Below are positions 51,251-58,662 of a stretch of 58,662 bases of DNA, piece by piece. The translations under genes and the position numbers were made by a program. Position 1 is the stretch's first letter, and each line of letters starts with the position of its first letter. Origin of the DNA: Lysobacterales bacterium. Its GTDB lineage: Bacteria; Pseudomonadota; Gammaproteobacteria; Xanthomonadales; SZUA-5. Below the pieces are notes generated by a model. It was not told the DNA's origin, did not search any database, and saw nothing but the letters and a program-made list of their open reading frames with translations. The stretch spans positions 1-58,662 of the forward strand of contig JALHMG010000036.1 in assembly GCA_022844135.1 (NCBI GenBank). Direction: 5' to 3'.

Positions 51251-52701
51251 GGCATGCGCTCCCGATAAGCCAGTGCAGCAGCCTCGGAATCCTCGATGGC
51301 GGTTTCCTTGAGTGCGCGGGGTGGGCGGCTGGCGCGGGGCGAGCGGGGCCGGCTGGATGCTGCTATTGCGCTGCGCTCGGTAGCGATTCGGGCCAGCAGT
51401 GCGCTGGCGGGCTCGTCCTTTGGATCTTGCGGGACGAGTTCGCCGCGGAAGGCTTTGGCGAGCGCGCATGGAGTGGACCGGTCGATCGAGTCACGGGCGG
51501 CCCTGATGCGGCGCTCAAGCCGCTCCGCCAACTCGAACAGCTCGCCTACTCGTCGCGCGATCTCAACTTGCTCGGGAAGCGGCGGCACAGGAAGCAGCAT
51601 CGTACGGAAGCGCTCTAAGCTGATCTTCTGTTGAGCAACGCCGGCGGTAATTTCACCAATGCGTTTGCGTCCCAGGGGGCTTTCGATCGCGTAACCCACA
51701 AAGCTGGTATTGGCGATGCGCGGGTCAACTCGCATGCACACCACGTCTGCGGTCATGATCGCCGGGGGACGATCGAGCGGATATATGGCTGTGTCGCCCG
51801 GTGGGTCGCCCATCTTCGTGATTAGGAGATCTCCGGGGCGCACGGCATGCGCCCTAAGCTCCGCCGCCTTTTCCTGGGTCACGTACTTCGTGCCTGCATT
51901 CCCGAACTTGCGCGCGCGAATCTCTCGAACGAAGACTAGCGGGACGCCTTCGCCACGATAGTCAGCCACCTTTAAATTGCTGCCAAAGGGCCCGATGGCG
52001 AGTGCATATCGCTCGTCAGGACAGAACTGCTCGATTGACCTCTCTTCCCACTCCGCGTCTACGCCGTCTCGCCACTCGCGGGTCAGTTCGCCGCTGGTGG
52101 CGGCGGCGAGGACGGACTGGCGGAAGCGCTTGAGAATGCCGGGGACGCGGTCGAGGCGCTCGCGGCAGGCGTCGACGCGCGCGAGCACGGCGTCGAGCTT
52201 GTCGGCGATGCGCTTCTGCTCGGGGAGTGGGGCGAGAGGAATGGGCAGGCGTTTGAGATCTGCGTCGGAGATCCCAATCTGGCCTGCCGAGGTCTTGAGC
52301 TTGTCGGCAATAAAATCACGTGCCTCTGGTACGTGCACAGCTCGTTCGACAAACGCTGCGTCCGCGACCGTTCGATCGACACGAACACGGATGAGCTTGT
52401 CTGGATAGACCATTTCTCGCGAGAGTCTTCGTACCCGCGCGCAGACCCCGACGAGGTCGCGATTCCCGTTGTATCGCGTAAATAGAAGGTCGCCTTCTAC
52501 GAGGCGATTGGTGTAGGCACCTTGAAAGTCGTAGGGAAGATGGCGAGTGTCTTCGACGTCCAGCCTCATCGGCCGAACCGCCGAAATACGTAGGATGGGA
52601 AGGCCGTCGTCGCGATCAGGCTTGGCGGAAACGCCGTTGCGTACCTCGGTGACGATGTCACCGAGAGTTGTAAGTGCCCACCCCGGAGGAAGCTCGCTCA
52701 C
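51247..52701 (-). CDS. hsdS: Type I restriction enzyme specificity subunit
   Basis: A 484-residue specificity subunit with two target-recognition domains. The first starts LPPGWALTTLGDIVTEVRNG and ends in the conserved LPIPLAPLPEQKRIADKLDAVLARVDACRERL helix. The second ends with LLPVPPLPEQVEIARRVGELFELAERLERRI. Each domain reads half of a bipartite DNA site and the paired helices set the spacer. The site itself cannot be read from sequence. It is coupled to hsdM and to the DUF1016 gene by ATGA overlaps. Stretches coding the recognition domains look lower in GC than neighbours, as usual for exchanged domains. Confidence 0.95.
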   Translation of the reverse strand: MSELPPGWALTTLGDIVTEVRNGVSAKPDRDDGLPILRISAVRPMRLDVEDTRHLPYDFQGAYTNRLVEGDLLFTRYNGNRDLVGVCARVRRLSREMVYPDKLIRVRVDRTVADAAFVERAVHVPEARDFIADKLKTSAGQIGISDADLKRLPIPLAPLPEQKRIADKLDAVLARVDACRERLDRVPGILKRFRQSVLAAATSGELTREWRDGVDAEWEERSIEQFCPDERYALAIGPFGSNLKVADYRGEGVPLVFVREIRARKFGNAGTKYVTQEKAAELRAHAVRPGDLLITKMGDPPGDTAIYPLDRPPAIMTADVVCMRVDPRIANTSFVGYAIESPLGRKRIGEITAGVAQQKISLERFRTMLLPVPPLPEQVEIARRVGELFELAERLERRIRAARDSIDRSTPCALAKAFRGELVPQDPKDEPASALLARIATERSAIAASSRPRSPRASRPPRALKETAIEDSEAAALAYRERMP

Positions 52702-54167
52702 TGCGCGACCTCCTCATCAACGTCCTCGCCCAGCTCCGCAAGAATTCCACGCAGCTCCTCAAACGCCCCCTCAAGCTCCATCATCGCCGCGCGCGCCAAC
52801 GCTGCCGGCTCCGGCAGCTCGTCGCGGCCACCGTCGCTGTCATCCTTGAGCCAGGCTATGTCGAGGCTCTCGCCGCGCTCGGCGATCCATTCGCGGGTGA
52901 ACTTGCGGAAGCGGCCCTGCTCGCCGGTGTCCTGGCGTTTGGCGAGGCTCGTTGGGCTGCCTAGCGGGTCCTGGCCGAAGGCGGCCTCAAACTCGGCGAA
53001 GTGCTCGCGCGTGAGCACCGTGCGCTTGCCGAATTGCGGCATGTTCGCGCGCAGATCAAAGACCCAGACCTCTTTGGTGTTGCCCTTGTCCTTCTCGCCG
53101 CGCGTGAAAAACAGCACGTTGGTCTTCACACCCTGGGCGTAAAAAATGCCGGTGGGCAGGCGCAGGATGGTGTGCAGGTTGCACTTGTCCATCAGATCGG
53201 CGCGGATCTGCTTGCCGACGTTGCCTTCGAAGAGCACGTTGTCGGGCAGTACCACTGAGGCGCGGCCGCCTGGCTTCAGGCCGCGGTAGATGTGCTGCAG
53301 AAAAGCGAACTGCTTGTTGCTGGTTGGGAAGGTGAAATCGGTGCGCGTCGGCAGGCCGCCGCCTTTTTTGGTGCCGAAGGGCGGGTTCGTGAGGATGAGG
53401 CTCGCCTTCGGCAGCGCCTCGCCCTCCGGCGAAAGCGTGTCGCCGTAGCGAATGCCAGCGCCGTTGGGGTCCGAGTCGAGCCCATGCAGCATCAGGTTCA
53501 TGAGCGCGAGACGGTGCGTATCCTGCACGTGCTCCATGCCATAGAAAGTGCCGCGCCGATACTTGCGCTGCTGCGCCTCGGTCCAAGCGTCCGAATCGCT
53601 GTGCGCGCGCAGGTACTGATTGGCGGCGATCAAGAAGCCGCCGGTGCCTGCGGCCGGGTCCTGAATCACGTCGTCCAGCGTTGGCTGCATCAGCGCAACC
53701 ATCGATTCGATCAGCCGGCGCGGCGTGAAGTACTGCCCGGCGCCAGACTTCTTTTCGTTGGCGTTTTTCTCCAGCAGGCCCTCGTAGAGATCGCCCAGAC
53801 CCTCGGTTTTCGCGCTGTACCAATCGAGCTTGTCGATCTCAGCCACGAGGGTCGAGAGCGTGGCCGGTTTCTTGATGAACGAGCTGGCGTTGCCGAAAAT
53901 TTCCTGGACCAGCGTGGAACCATGGACGCCCAGGTGGATCAGCGCGAACTTGTAATGTTCGAGGCGATCCGGCGCAGCCCGCTTTTCGAGATCGTCCCAG
54001 CGGTAGCCTTTGGGGATTTGATCCTCGGTCCCGGTCTCCTTCGCCATCTTGAGAAACAGCAGGTAGGTCAGTTCGGTGACGTATTGGTGAAACGTCACGC
54101 CGTCGTCCTTGAGGATGTTGCAGAGGTTCCAGAGCTTCTGGACGATGTCGTGGGTGAGTTGGCTCAT
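52698..54167 (-). CDS. hsdM: Type I restriction-modification DNA methyltransferase subunit
   Basis: A 489-residue N6-adenine methyltransferase. It has the HsdM_N helical domain (MSQLTHDIVQKLWNLCNILKDDGVTF), the SAM motif DPAAGTGGFL near residue 168, and the catalytic NPPF motif near residue 258 (LTNPPFGTKKGG). GAGQYFTPRRLIESMV is the usual family signature. It methylates host DNA together with HsdS. It follows hsdR by 13 bp and overlaps hsdS by four. Confidence 0.96.
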   Translation of the reverse strand: MSQLTHDIVQKLWNLCNILKDDGVTFHQYVTELTYLLFLKMAKETGTEDQIPKGYRWDDLEKRAAPDRLEHYKFALIHLGVHGSTLVQEIFGNASSFIKKPATLSTLVAEIDKLDWYSAKTEGLGDLYEGLLEKNANEKKSGAGQYFTPRRLIESMVALMQPTLDDVIQDPAAGTGGFLIAANQYLRAHSDSDAWTEAQQRKYRRGTFYGMEHVQDTHRLALMNLMLHGLDSDPNGAGIRYGDTLSPEGEALPKASLILTNPPFGTKKGGGLPTRTDFTFPTSNKQFAFLQHIYRGLKPGGRASVVLPDNVLFEGNVGKQIRADLMDKCNLHTILRLPTGIFYAQGVKTNVLFFTRGEKDKGNTKEVWVFDLRANMPQFGKRTVLTREHFAEFEAAFGQDPLGSPTSLAKRQDTGEQGRFRKFTREWIAERGESLDIAWLKDDSDGGRDELPEPAALARAAMMELEGAFEELRGILAELGEDVDEEVAQ

Positions 54168-54180
54168 GCGATCTCGTGAC

Positions 54181-57100
54181 TCAGGCCGCAGGCGGCCATA
54201 GTGCTTCGTTGAAGGTGGCCAGCACGTTTGTCAGCTCACCGGAAAAGAGTTTGTCCAGTCGCGTAAACCCACCACCCTCGCGACGGAAAATCAAATCCGG
54301 ATCGTCGAGCGCCGCGCGGTCGACGATCAGATTAGCCTTGGTTTGTGCGGCGATTTTTTGCAGCCACTGGCGTTGCGGCGTGGTCCAGGCTTTGCTCGCG
54401 AGCATCGTCTGCAACGCGCGGTCAACGCGCTGCTCGTAAGGGATCAGTGCATCGCCGATGGCGGCTTTGCGAATATAGCCAACGATGCGCGCGGCGATGT
54501 CCTGATTGGTGAGTTCGCGCCAAGCTGTGCTGAGGCGCGCTTCGGAAAAGCCGTTGCGGTCCAGCTCCAGCGCCAGCTCGCGCAGTTGCTGGCGCGTCAG
54601 CTCGCGCGGGCGGGTGAGCACGGTGATCAGAGCCGGCAGCGAATTGCTGTGGCTGGTCACGAATTCGGTGAAGGCTTTGAGGTAATCCTCGGGCTTGCTG
54701 GCGCTGCCGTAGCCACGCTCAGTGCCCAGCAAAGTATCGGCATGCGTGGAGACAAAGATGGGCGCGCCGCGGGTGCCGCTGGGGCGATCCAGAATTTCGC
54801 CGAGGCCGGGATGCCGCGTGGCCCACTCGGAGAGTTGCGGTAGCGAGAGCTGGCGCAAAAATGCGATCAACGCATCCGGCTGCATGCCGGTGCAGGTTTC
54901 AACATCTGCCCGCTGCTGCTCGCTCAAGAAGCGCTTCTTGCGCTGCAATTTGGCGATCAACTGATCGCGCACCAGGGCGCGTTCTGCGTCGGTCGCGACC
55001 TCACGCAATTCGCGACACAACTGCGTGAAACTGATCGAGGGATCGACGACCACCGGCCGCATGGCGGTGAAGTCCTGGAGCGCCTCGTAGATGCGCACCG
55101 CATCGAAAACGCGAAAGGCTTCCTTGCCGATCTCTGGGCACAAACGCGTGGCGCGGCCGAGCATCTGATCGAACAGGATGCGGCTGTTGACCCGGCGCAA
55201 AAACACCAGGTTGCAGATTTCCGGCACATCGACCCCGGTCGTGAGCAAATCCACGGTGACCGCCACATTGGGCAGCTTCTCGTTCTTGTAACGGCGAATC
55301 AACTGCAAAGGCTGATCGGCGCCGCCCGTGATCTTCCTCACCGCATCGTCGTCAACGCTGCCGTAGCGCGCCGCGAAGGCGGTCTTGAGCATGGCGACCA
55401 CAAGATCGGCATGCGCATCGTTGACGCAGAAAACCAGGCTCTTCTGCGGCGAAGAGGGATCGAGTTCGTTCGCGAGGTAGTCGCACACCACGCGGTTGAA
55501 GGATTCGGTGATGACTTTGCGATTGAAGTCGTCGATGTCGATGCAGATCTGGTCGGGCGTCTTGAAGAGGTCGATCTGCTGCCGCTCTGGATCGTAGACC
55601 GCCACCTCTTCGCCGACCTGCCAGACGATGCCCTCTTGCGCCAGTTTGGTCTGGATTTGCACCGGCGGTTCGTGATCGACCAGGAATCCGTCGATGACCG
55701 CCTCGCGATAGCCGTAGCTGTAGATCGGCGCGCCAAATATGCGCGAGGTGTGCAAAGCCGGTGTCGCGGTGAGCCCGATCTTTACCGCATCGAACCAATC
55801 GAGCACGCGGCGATAGCTGGAAATGTAGTCATCGAAACTGCGAAAGCCGAGTTCGGTTTCCGACAGTTCTCGATCCAGCAGATAACCCCGGTGGCACTCG
55901 TCGACGACGATGCAATCGTACTGATCGACCGAGGGCACGACGGCATCGTCGGCCGGATAGAGCACGCGCTTGACCATCCCCTGCACAGTGGCCACATGCA
56001 CTTTGGTGTCGGAATCCGGAAGCTGCTCGTCCAGCTCCTTCACACCAAAGACATCGGCAAAGGTTTGCAGCGACTCCATCCGTGTGTCCTTGAAGGCGTT
56101 GGTCGCCTGTTCGCCAAGCGCTGAGCGGTCGACCAGGAACAGAACGCGGCGGAACCGCTGAGCCTTGAGCAATCGATAAATGAGCGCGATGCAGGTCTTG
56201 GTCTTGCCGGTGCCGGTGGCCATCGCCAGCAGGATTTCCCGTTGGCCACGTTCAATGGCGGACTCGACAGCTTGAATGGCCGCCTGCTGATAGTGCCGCA
56301 GCGGAAATCCGTAGCTGAAGGGCTGATGCCGCAGATTCTCGTGCGCGGCAGCCTGATTGCGCTTGAGCAGCTCGCGAAGCCCATCTGGCGTGTACCAACC
56401 GTCTAGCGCATGCCCGAGGTTTTCCGAACACCGCAGGTCGCAAAACCATACGCCGCTGCGCGTCGCAACCTGGCGGAGGTAGGGCCTTGCATTTGAAGAG
56501 AACGCAAATGGAATCCGAAATTCGCCCCAGGGCCCACCGGGAGACATCTGCCCGGCGTCCATTTGAAACGTGCGGCTGTAACGTTTGGCCTGCTGGAGCG
56601 CCCCAGAGACGTCGATGTGTTTGCGCTTAGCTTCAACGGTCGCGACCGGCGATAACCCGATAAACAGCACGTAGTCCGCCGGTCCACTGGCGGTTGGCCA
56701 CTCGGCGATGGCTTGATTCCGATTTGCTGCCGGCCGCGCGCCTCTGGCGTAGGTCAACCGTTCGGAATCAACCATCCAACCAGCCATCGCCAGCTGTTTG
56801 TCGATCAACTTTCGCGTGTCCGCTTCGCTGAGCTGAATGTGGCTGGCGGCCGAGTGAGCTGCGGAGACGATGTCGGCAATCGCTTTGGGCGCCGTGGCGG
56901 CTGCCCGGTCCTGCAGGATCTGCAGCCGCTTTTTTAGGTCGGCTTTTTCGGCCTCTGCCTCTGCTGCCATTGCCTCCCAGAAAGCGCGATCGTCCTCGGC
57001 TTTCGTGGCGTGCGATTGCAGTTGCTCCAGCGCTCGCGTTTTCTCGTCGTGCCGATCTCGATAGGCGTTCAACTCGCTTCGCATCAGGTCGAGCTCTGCG

Positions 57101-57552
57101 CGAAGTTCCGCACTTTCGTCCAATGGCGATGCTGGTGGCTGGAATGGACCCGACTTGAACGCAGCATCCTTGAAGGTGCGATGGAACCAAACGCTCAGCT
57201 GCCAGGAAACCCGGAGCGCGAGCAGCGCATCTTTGTGGCTACCCAGAAGCTGGTGGTTGGCGCGATTGCCGACGGTTCTCACTTCATGGAATAGCGCAGC
57301 GACCTCGCGCGGGACCACGCCCTGATCCTGGAGTCGGCGCAGCAGATCGATTTGCCTCTCGTCGTGATCCGCGTAAAGGCCGACCCTCGTTGCCATCAAC
57401 TGCGCCAGCAGCTCAGTGAGCTGCCGCAGTTTCAGCAGACAAGTGTTCGGATCCTCCGCAAAGTATCTCTCGGCCAACATACCCAGGCGTACGAGCTGAG
57501 CGTCATGCGCCTTCAGGTGAGAAAAGTTACTGGGCCTTTCGGGCGACGCCAT
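54181..57552 (-). CDS. hsdR: Type I restriction enzyme motor/endonuclease subunit
   Basis: A 1123-residue subunit. The N-terminus carries a DUF4145-like domain (LLKLRQLTELLAQLMATRVGLY, EVRTVGNRANHQLLGS) and a coiled coil. A PD-(D/E)XK endonuclease follows, with VEAKRKH near residue 305, and then the SF2 helicase motor with ATGTGKTKT near 447, VVDECHRG near 550 and GLTATPAL. The C-terminal EcoEI_R-like domain ends the protein. It translocates and cuts unmodified DNA with HsdM and HsdS. It is the first gene of the operon, an order (R-M-S) that fits some type I subfamilies. Confidence 0.95.
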   Translation of the reverse strand: MASPERPSNFSHLKAHDAQLVRLGMLAERYFAEDPNTCLLKLRQLTELLAQLMATRVGLYADHDERQIDLLRRLQDQGVVPREVAALFHEVRTVGNRANHQLLGSHKDALLALRVSWQLSVWFHRTFKDAAFKSGPFQPPASPLDESAELRAELDLMRSELNAYRDRHDEKTRALEQLQSHATKAEDDRAFWEAMAAEAEAEKADLKKRLQILQDRAAATAPKAIADIVSAAHSAASHIQLSEADTRKLIDKQLAMAGWMVDSERLTYARGARPAANRNQAIAEWPTASGPADYVLFIGLSPVATVEAKRKHIDVSGALQQAKRYSRTFQMDAGQMSPGGPWGEFRIPFAFSSNARPYLRQVATRSGVWFCDLRCSENLGHALDGWYTPDGLRELLKRNQAAAHENLRHQPFSYGFPLRHYQQAAIQAVESAIERGQREILLAMATGTGKTKTCIALIYRLLKAQRFRRVLFLVDRSALGEQATNAFKDTRMESLQTFADVFGVKELDEQLPDSDTKVHVATVQGMVKRVLYPADDAVVPSVDQYDCIVVDECHRGYLLDRELSETELGFRSFDDYISSYRRVLDWFDAVKIGLTATPALHTSRIFGAPIYSYGYREAVIDGFLVDHEPPVQIQTKLAQEGIVWQVGEEVAVYDPERQQIDLFKTPDQICIDIDDFNRKVITESFNRVVCDYLANELDPSSPQKSLVFCVNDAHADLVVAMLKTAFAARYGSVDDDAVRKITGGADQPLQLIRRYKNEKLPNVAVTVDLLTTGVDVPEICNLVFLRRVNSRILFDQMLGRATRLCPEIGKEAFRVFDAVRIYEALQDFTAMRPVVVDPSISFTQLCRELREVATDAERALVRDQLIAKLQRKKRFLSEQQRADVETCTGMQPDALIAFLRQLSLPQLSEWATRHPGLGEILDRPSGTRGAPIFVSTHADTLLGTERGYGSASKPEDYLKAFTEFVTSHSNSLPALITVLTRPRELTRQQLRELALELDRNGFSEARLSTAWRELTNQDIAARIVGYIRKAAIGDALIPYEQRVDRALQTMLASKAWTTPQRQWLQKIAAQTKANLIVDRAALDDPDLIFRREGGGFTRLDKLFSGELTNVLATFNEALWPPAA

Positions 57553-57656
57553 GAATCTGCCTTGATCGTGCAGCTCACATCTGTGAGGCCGACGCTACCA
57601 CCATGTCATTCATTCGCAAACGTCGCAAGAATTGGCAAAGGACTACGGCAAGGGCT

Positions 57657-57842
57657 TCAATCCACCCGGCCAGGCCACAGCGCGTCGAAAAGCTCGGCCT
57701 TGGTTTGCACCACTTGCGGATGCTGCAGGAAGTGCAACAGCATCAGGAAAAGCGAGCGCGACAAGGGAATCGTCTCGCCGTTGCGCGTCAGCGTTGCCGC
57801 CGCCTCGTCCACCACGCACGTCCCAAAGCGCCAACAAAACAT
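57657..57842 (-). pseudogene. Winged-helix regulator (ToxR/CadC/OmpR-type) N-terminal fragment
   Basis: About 61 residues, MFCWRFGTCVVDEAAATLTR through LSRSLFLMLLHFLQHPQVVQTKAELFDALWPGRVD, match the first two-thirds of a Trans_reg_C winged helix. The domain normally continues after WPGRV with the recognition helix, and here it stops at once, so the gene is cut off. The frame extends upstream to 57986 without family-like sequence. Immediately beyond the break (57610-57655, plus strand) another frame reads LAKDYGKGF, DUF1016-like. This suggests a recombination junction at the edge of the restriction island. Confidence 0.6.
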
Positions 57843-58302
57843 GGGAGCGTCGTCTACCGATGAACGCGAAATGCGCATAGCCGCGAAGGCGCCAGTCTCG
57901 GAATCCAACGCCGCAAGATACCCTCGCGCCGCGTCGATACTCCAGGGCGCGCTCACCGACGACGTGCACGACCGCACAGCCAGCACCGCCGCCCGGCGGC
58001 TCCGACCATGCCCGCAGTCCGGGGTCGAATCAGGTCAGATCGGCTCCTGCGGATCGCCTTAAAAACATCTCAGCAAGTTCATTCAAGCCAACCAGCGCGG
58101 TTCGGAGCACATTGACTCGAACACCGACTGGAAGCAACCGCTTCCCGGGTTCAACTGCCAAGGGCACAGGAATGAACAAGAGCGCAGCAACGTCAAGACT
58201 GTTGCAGGCCATAGCGGCCTCGCGATCGGTGCCCTGCCAGAAACCGCACAACAATCATGGATCGCGTCGTTTGCCACTGCTACCAATCGCAGGACCACAG
58301 TC
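57843..58302. other. 460-bp stretch without a confident gene
   Basis: Short frames are open on both strands, including one on the minus strand at 58030-58254 with some protein-like sequence (VNVLRTALVGLNELAEMF), but no ribosome site or recognised family supports them. Upstream promoter signals for the gene at 58303 should lie here; none is clear. Confidence 0.35.
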
Positions 58303-58656
58303 ATGAATTTTCGCGCAAACAGCTTTTTCGCATATTTCAAATATTTCGTGATCGGGGTCGGGTTTGTGATTACGCCGCTTCCGGCAAGCGCTGCAAATTA
58401 CGACAAGAGCGGTGCCTGGAAAGTGACCGCGATCGGTAGCCAAAGCGGGACGTTCTTCGCTTTGTCCAGTCCCGCCACCTTCAATTGCCAATGGGGATAC
58501 TTTTACATCAGTGGCACTGAAGCCCAGCAGGAATCTATGCACAATTTGGTTATGTCCGCCGCCCTGGCCGGAAAAACCGTGACCCGTATTGTCTACGATC
58601 AGGCGAGCAGTGGCGGATTGTGCAACGTGAGCTTGCTCATTGTACAAATGAATTAA
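58303..58656 (+). CDS. Small secreted protein of unknown function
   Basis: A 117-residue protein with a signal peptide (hydrophobic core FVIGVGFVITPLPASA, cleavage near ASA-ANYD). The mature part, ANYDKSGAWKVTAIGSQSG onward, is Ser/Ala/Thr-rich and has two Cys (FNCQWGYF, GLCNVSLL) that could pair. I do not recognise the family. aggac lies some ten bases before the ATG. Base composition is less GC-rich than most of the window. Confidence 0.65.
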   Translation: MNFRANSFFAYFKYFVIGVGFVITPLPASAANYDKSGAWKVTAIGSQSGTFFALSSPATFNCQWGYFYISGTEAQQESMHNLVMSAALAGKTVTRIVYDQASSGGLCNVSLLIVQMN

Positions 58657-58662
58657 GGAGCT

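Noticed and set aside
58030-58254. Minus-strand 74-codon frame with some protein-like sequence
   Set aside because: There is no ribosome site, no recognised family and no operon context; kept as unassigned sequence.

Overview
The window is high-GC DNA from a gram-negative bacterium. Gene content points to a gammaproteobacterium, most likely Lysobacterales/Xanthomonadales (inference from TPR Ser/Thr kinases paired with ECF sigma factors, LytTR regulation, RND and MacB-type efflux, leuB, trmJ, darP and pmbA; not proven). No tRNA, rRNA or CRISPR array was seen.

Layout. 1-1022: the 5' end of a tyrosine recombinase that runs off the left edge, a 21-bp inverted repeat at 200-220 and 733-753 enclosing a block of structured repeats, and a 5'-truncated rhodanese gene outside it. 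1027-9880: exporter genes (an adaptor with a small membrane protein, then an ABC ATPase, two adaptors and a permease), with a periplasmic-TPR diguanylate cyclase between. 9939-19293: 4'-phosphopantetheinyl transferase, DUF1499 protein, LytS/AlgZ-type kinase with LytTR regulator, leuB, trmJ, 5'-nucleotidase and a large DUF2339 membrane protein. 19364-24028: a polyamine ABC operon (potF-G-H-I) whose two roughly 320-bp internal gaps each hold a long inverted repeat made of 8-bp units. 24312-31309: housekeeping genes (aldehyde dehydrogenase, TauE exporter, darP, pmbA, isoaspartyl peptidase, folC). 31426-38422: a TetR-controlled RND efflux operon.

38892-48908: two adjacent ECF sigma-Ser/Thr kinase modules, each bordered by genes for secreted proteins. 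Both sigma factors have threonines where ordinary ECF factors carry the acidic DAED-like segment of region 2.2, so kinase-controlled sigma activity is the likely logic. 49035-57552: a restriction island in one orientation, hsdR-hsdM-hsdS, then a DUF1016 PD-(D/E)XK nuclease, a broken RhuM-like fragment and a second PD-(D/E)XK nuclease, nearly all joined by stop/start overlaps. Upstream of hsdR lie a truncated winged-helix regulator and a short DUF1016-like fragment, which may mark the island edge. The window closes with a small secreted protein.

The strongest unexplained signals are: (1) the recombinase-associated repeat with three double-hairpin units whose stems vary in a base-pair-preserving way, plus a 69-bp relative after leuB; (2) the 8-bp GTGCCCTC arrays placed inside operons; (3) the paired ECF-kinase modules; (4) the extended type I restriction operon with two extra nuclease genes.
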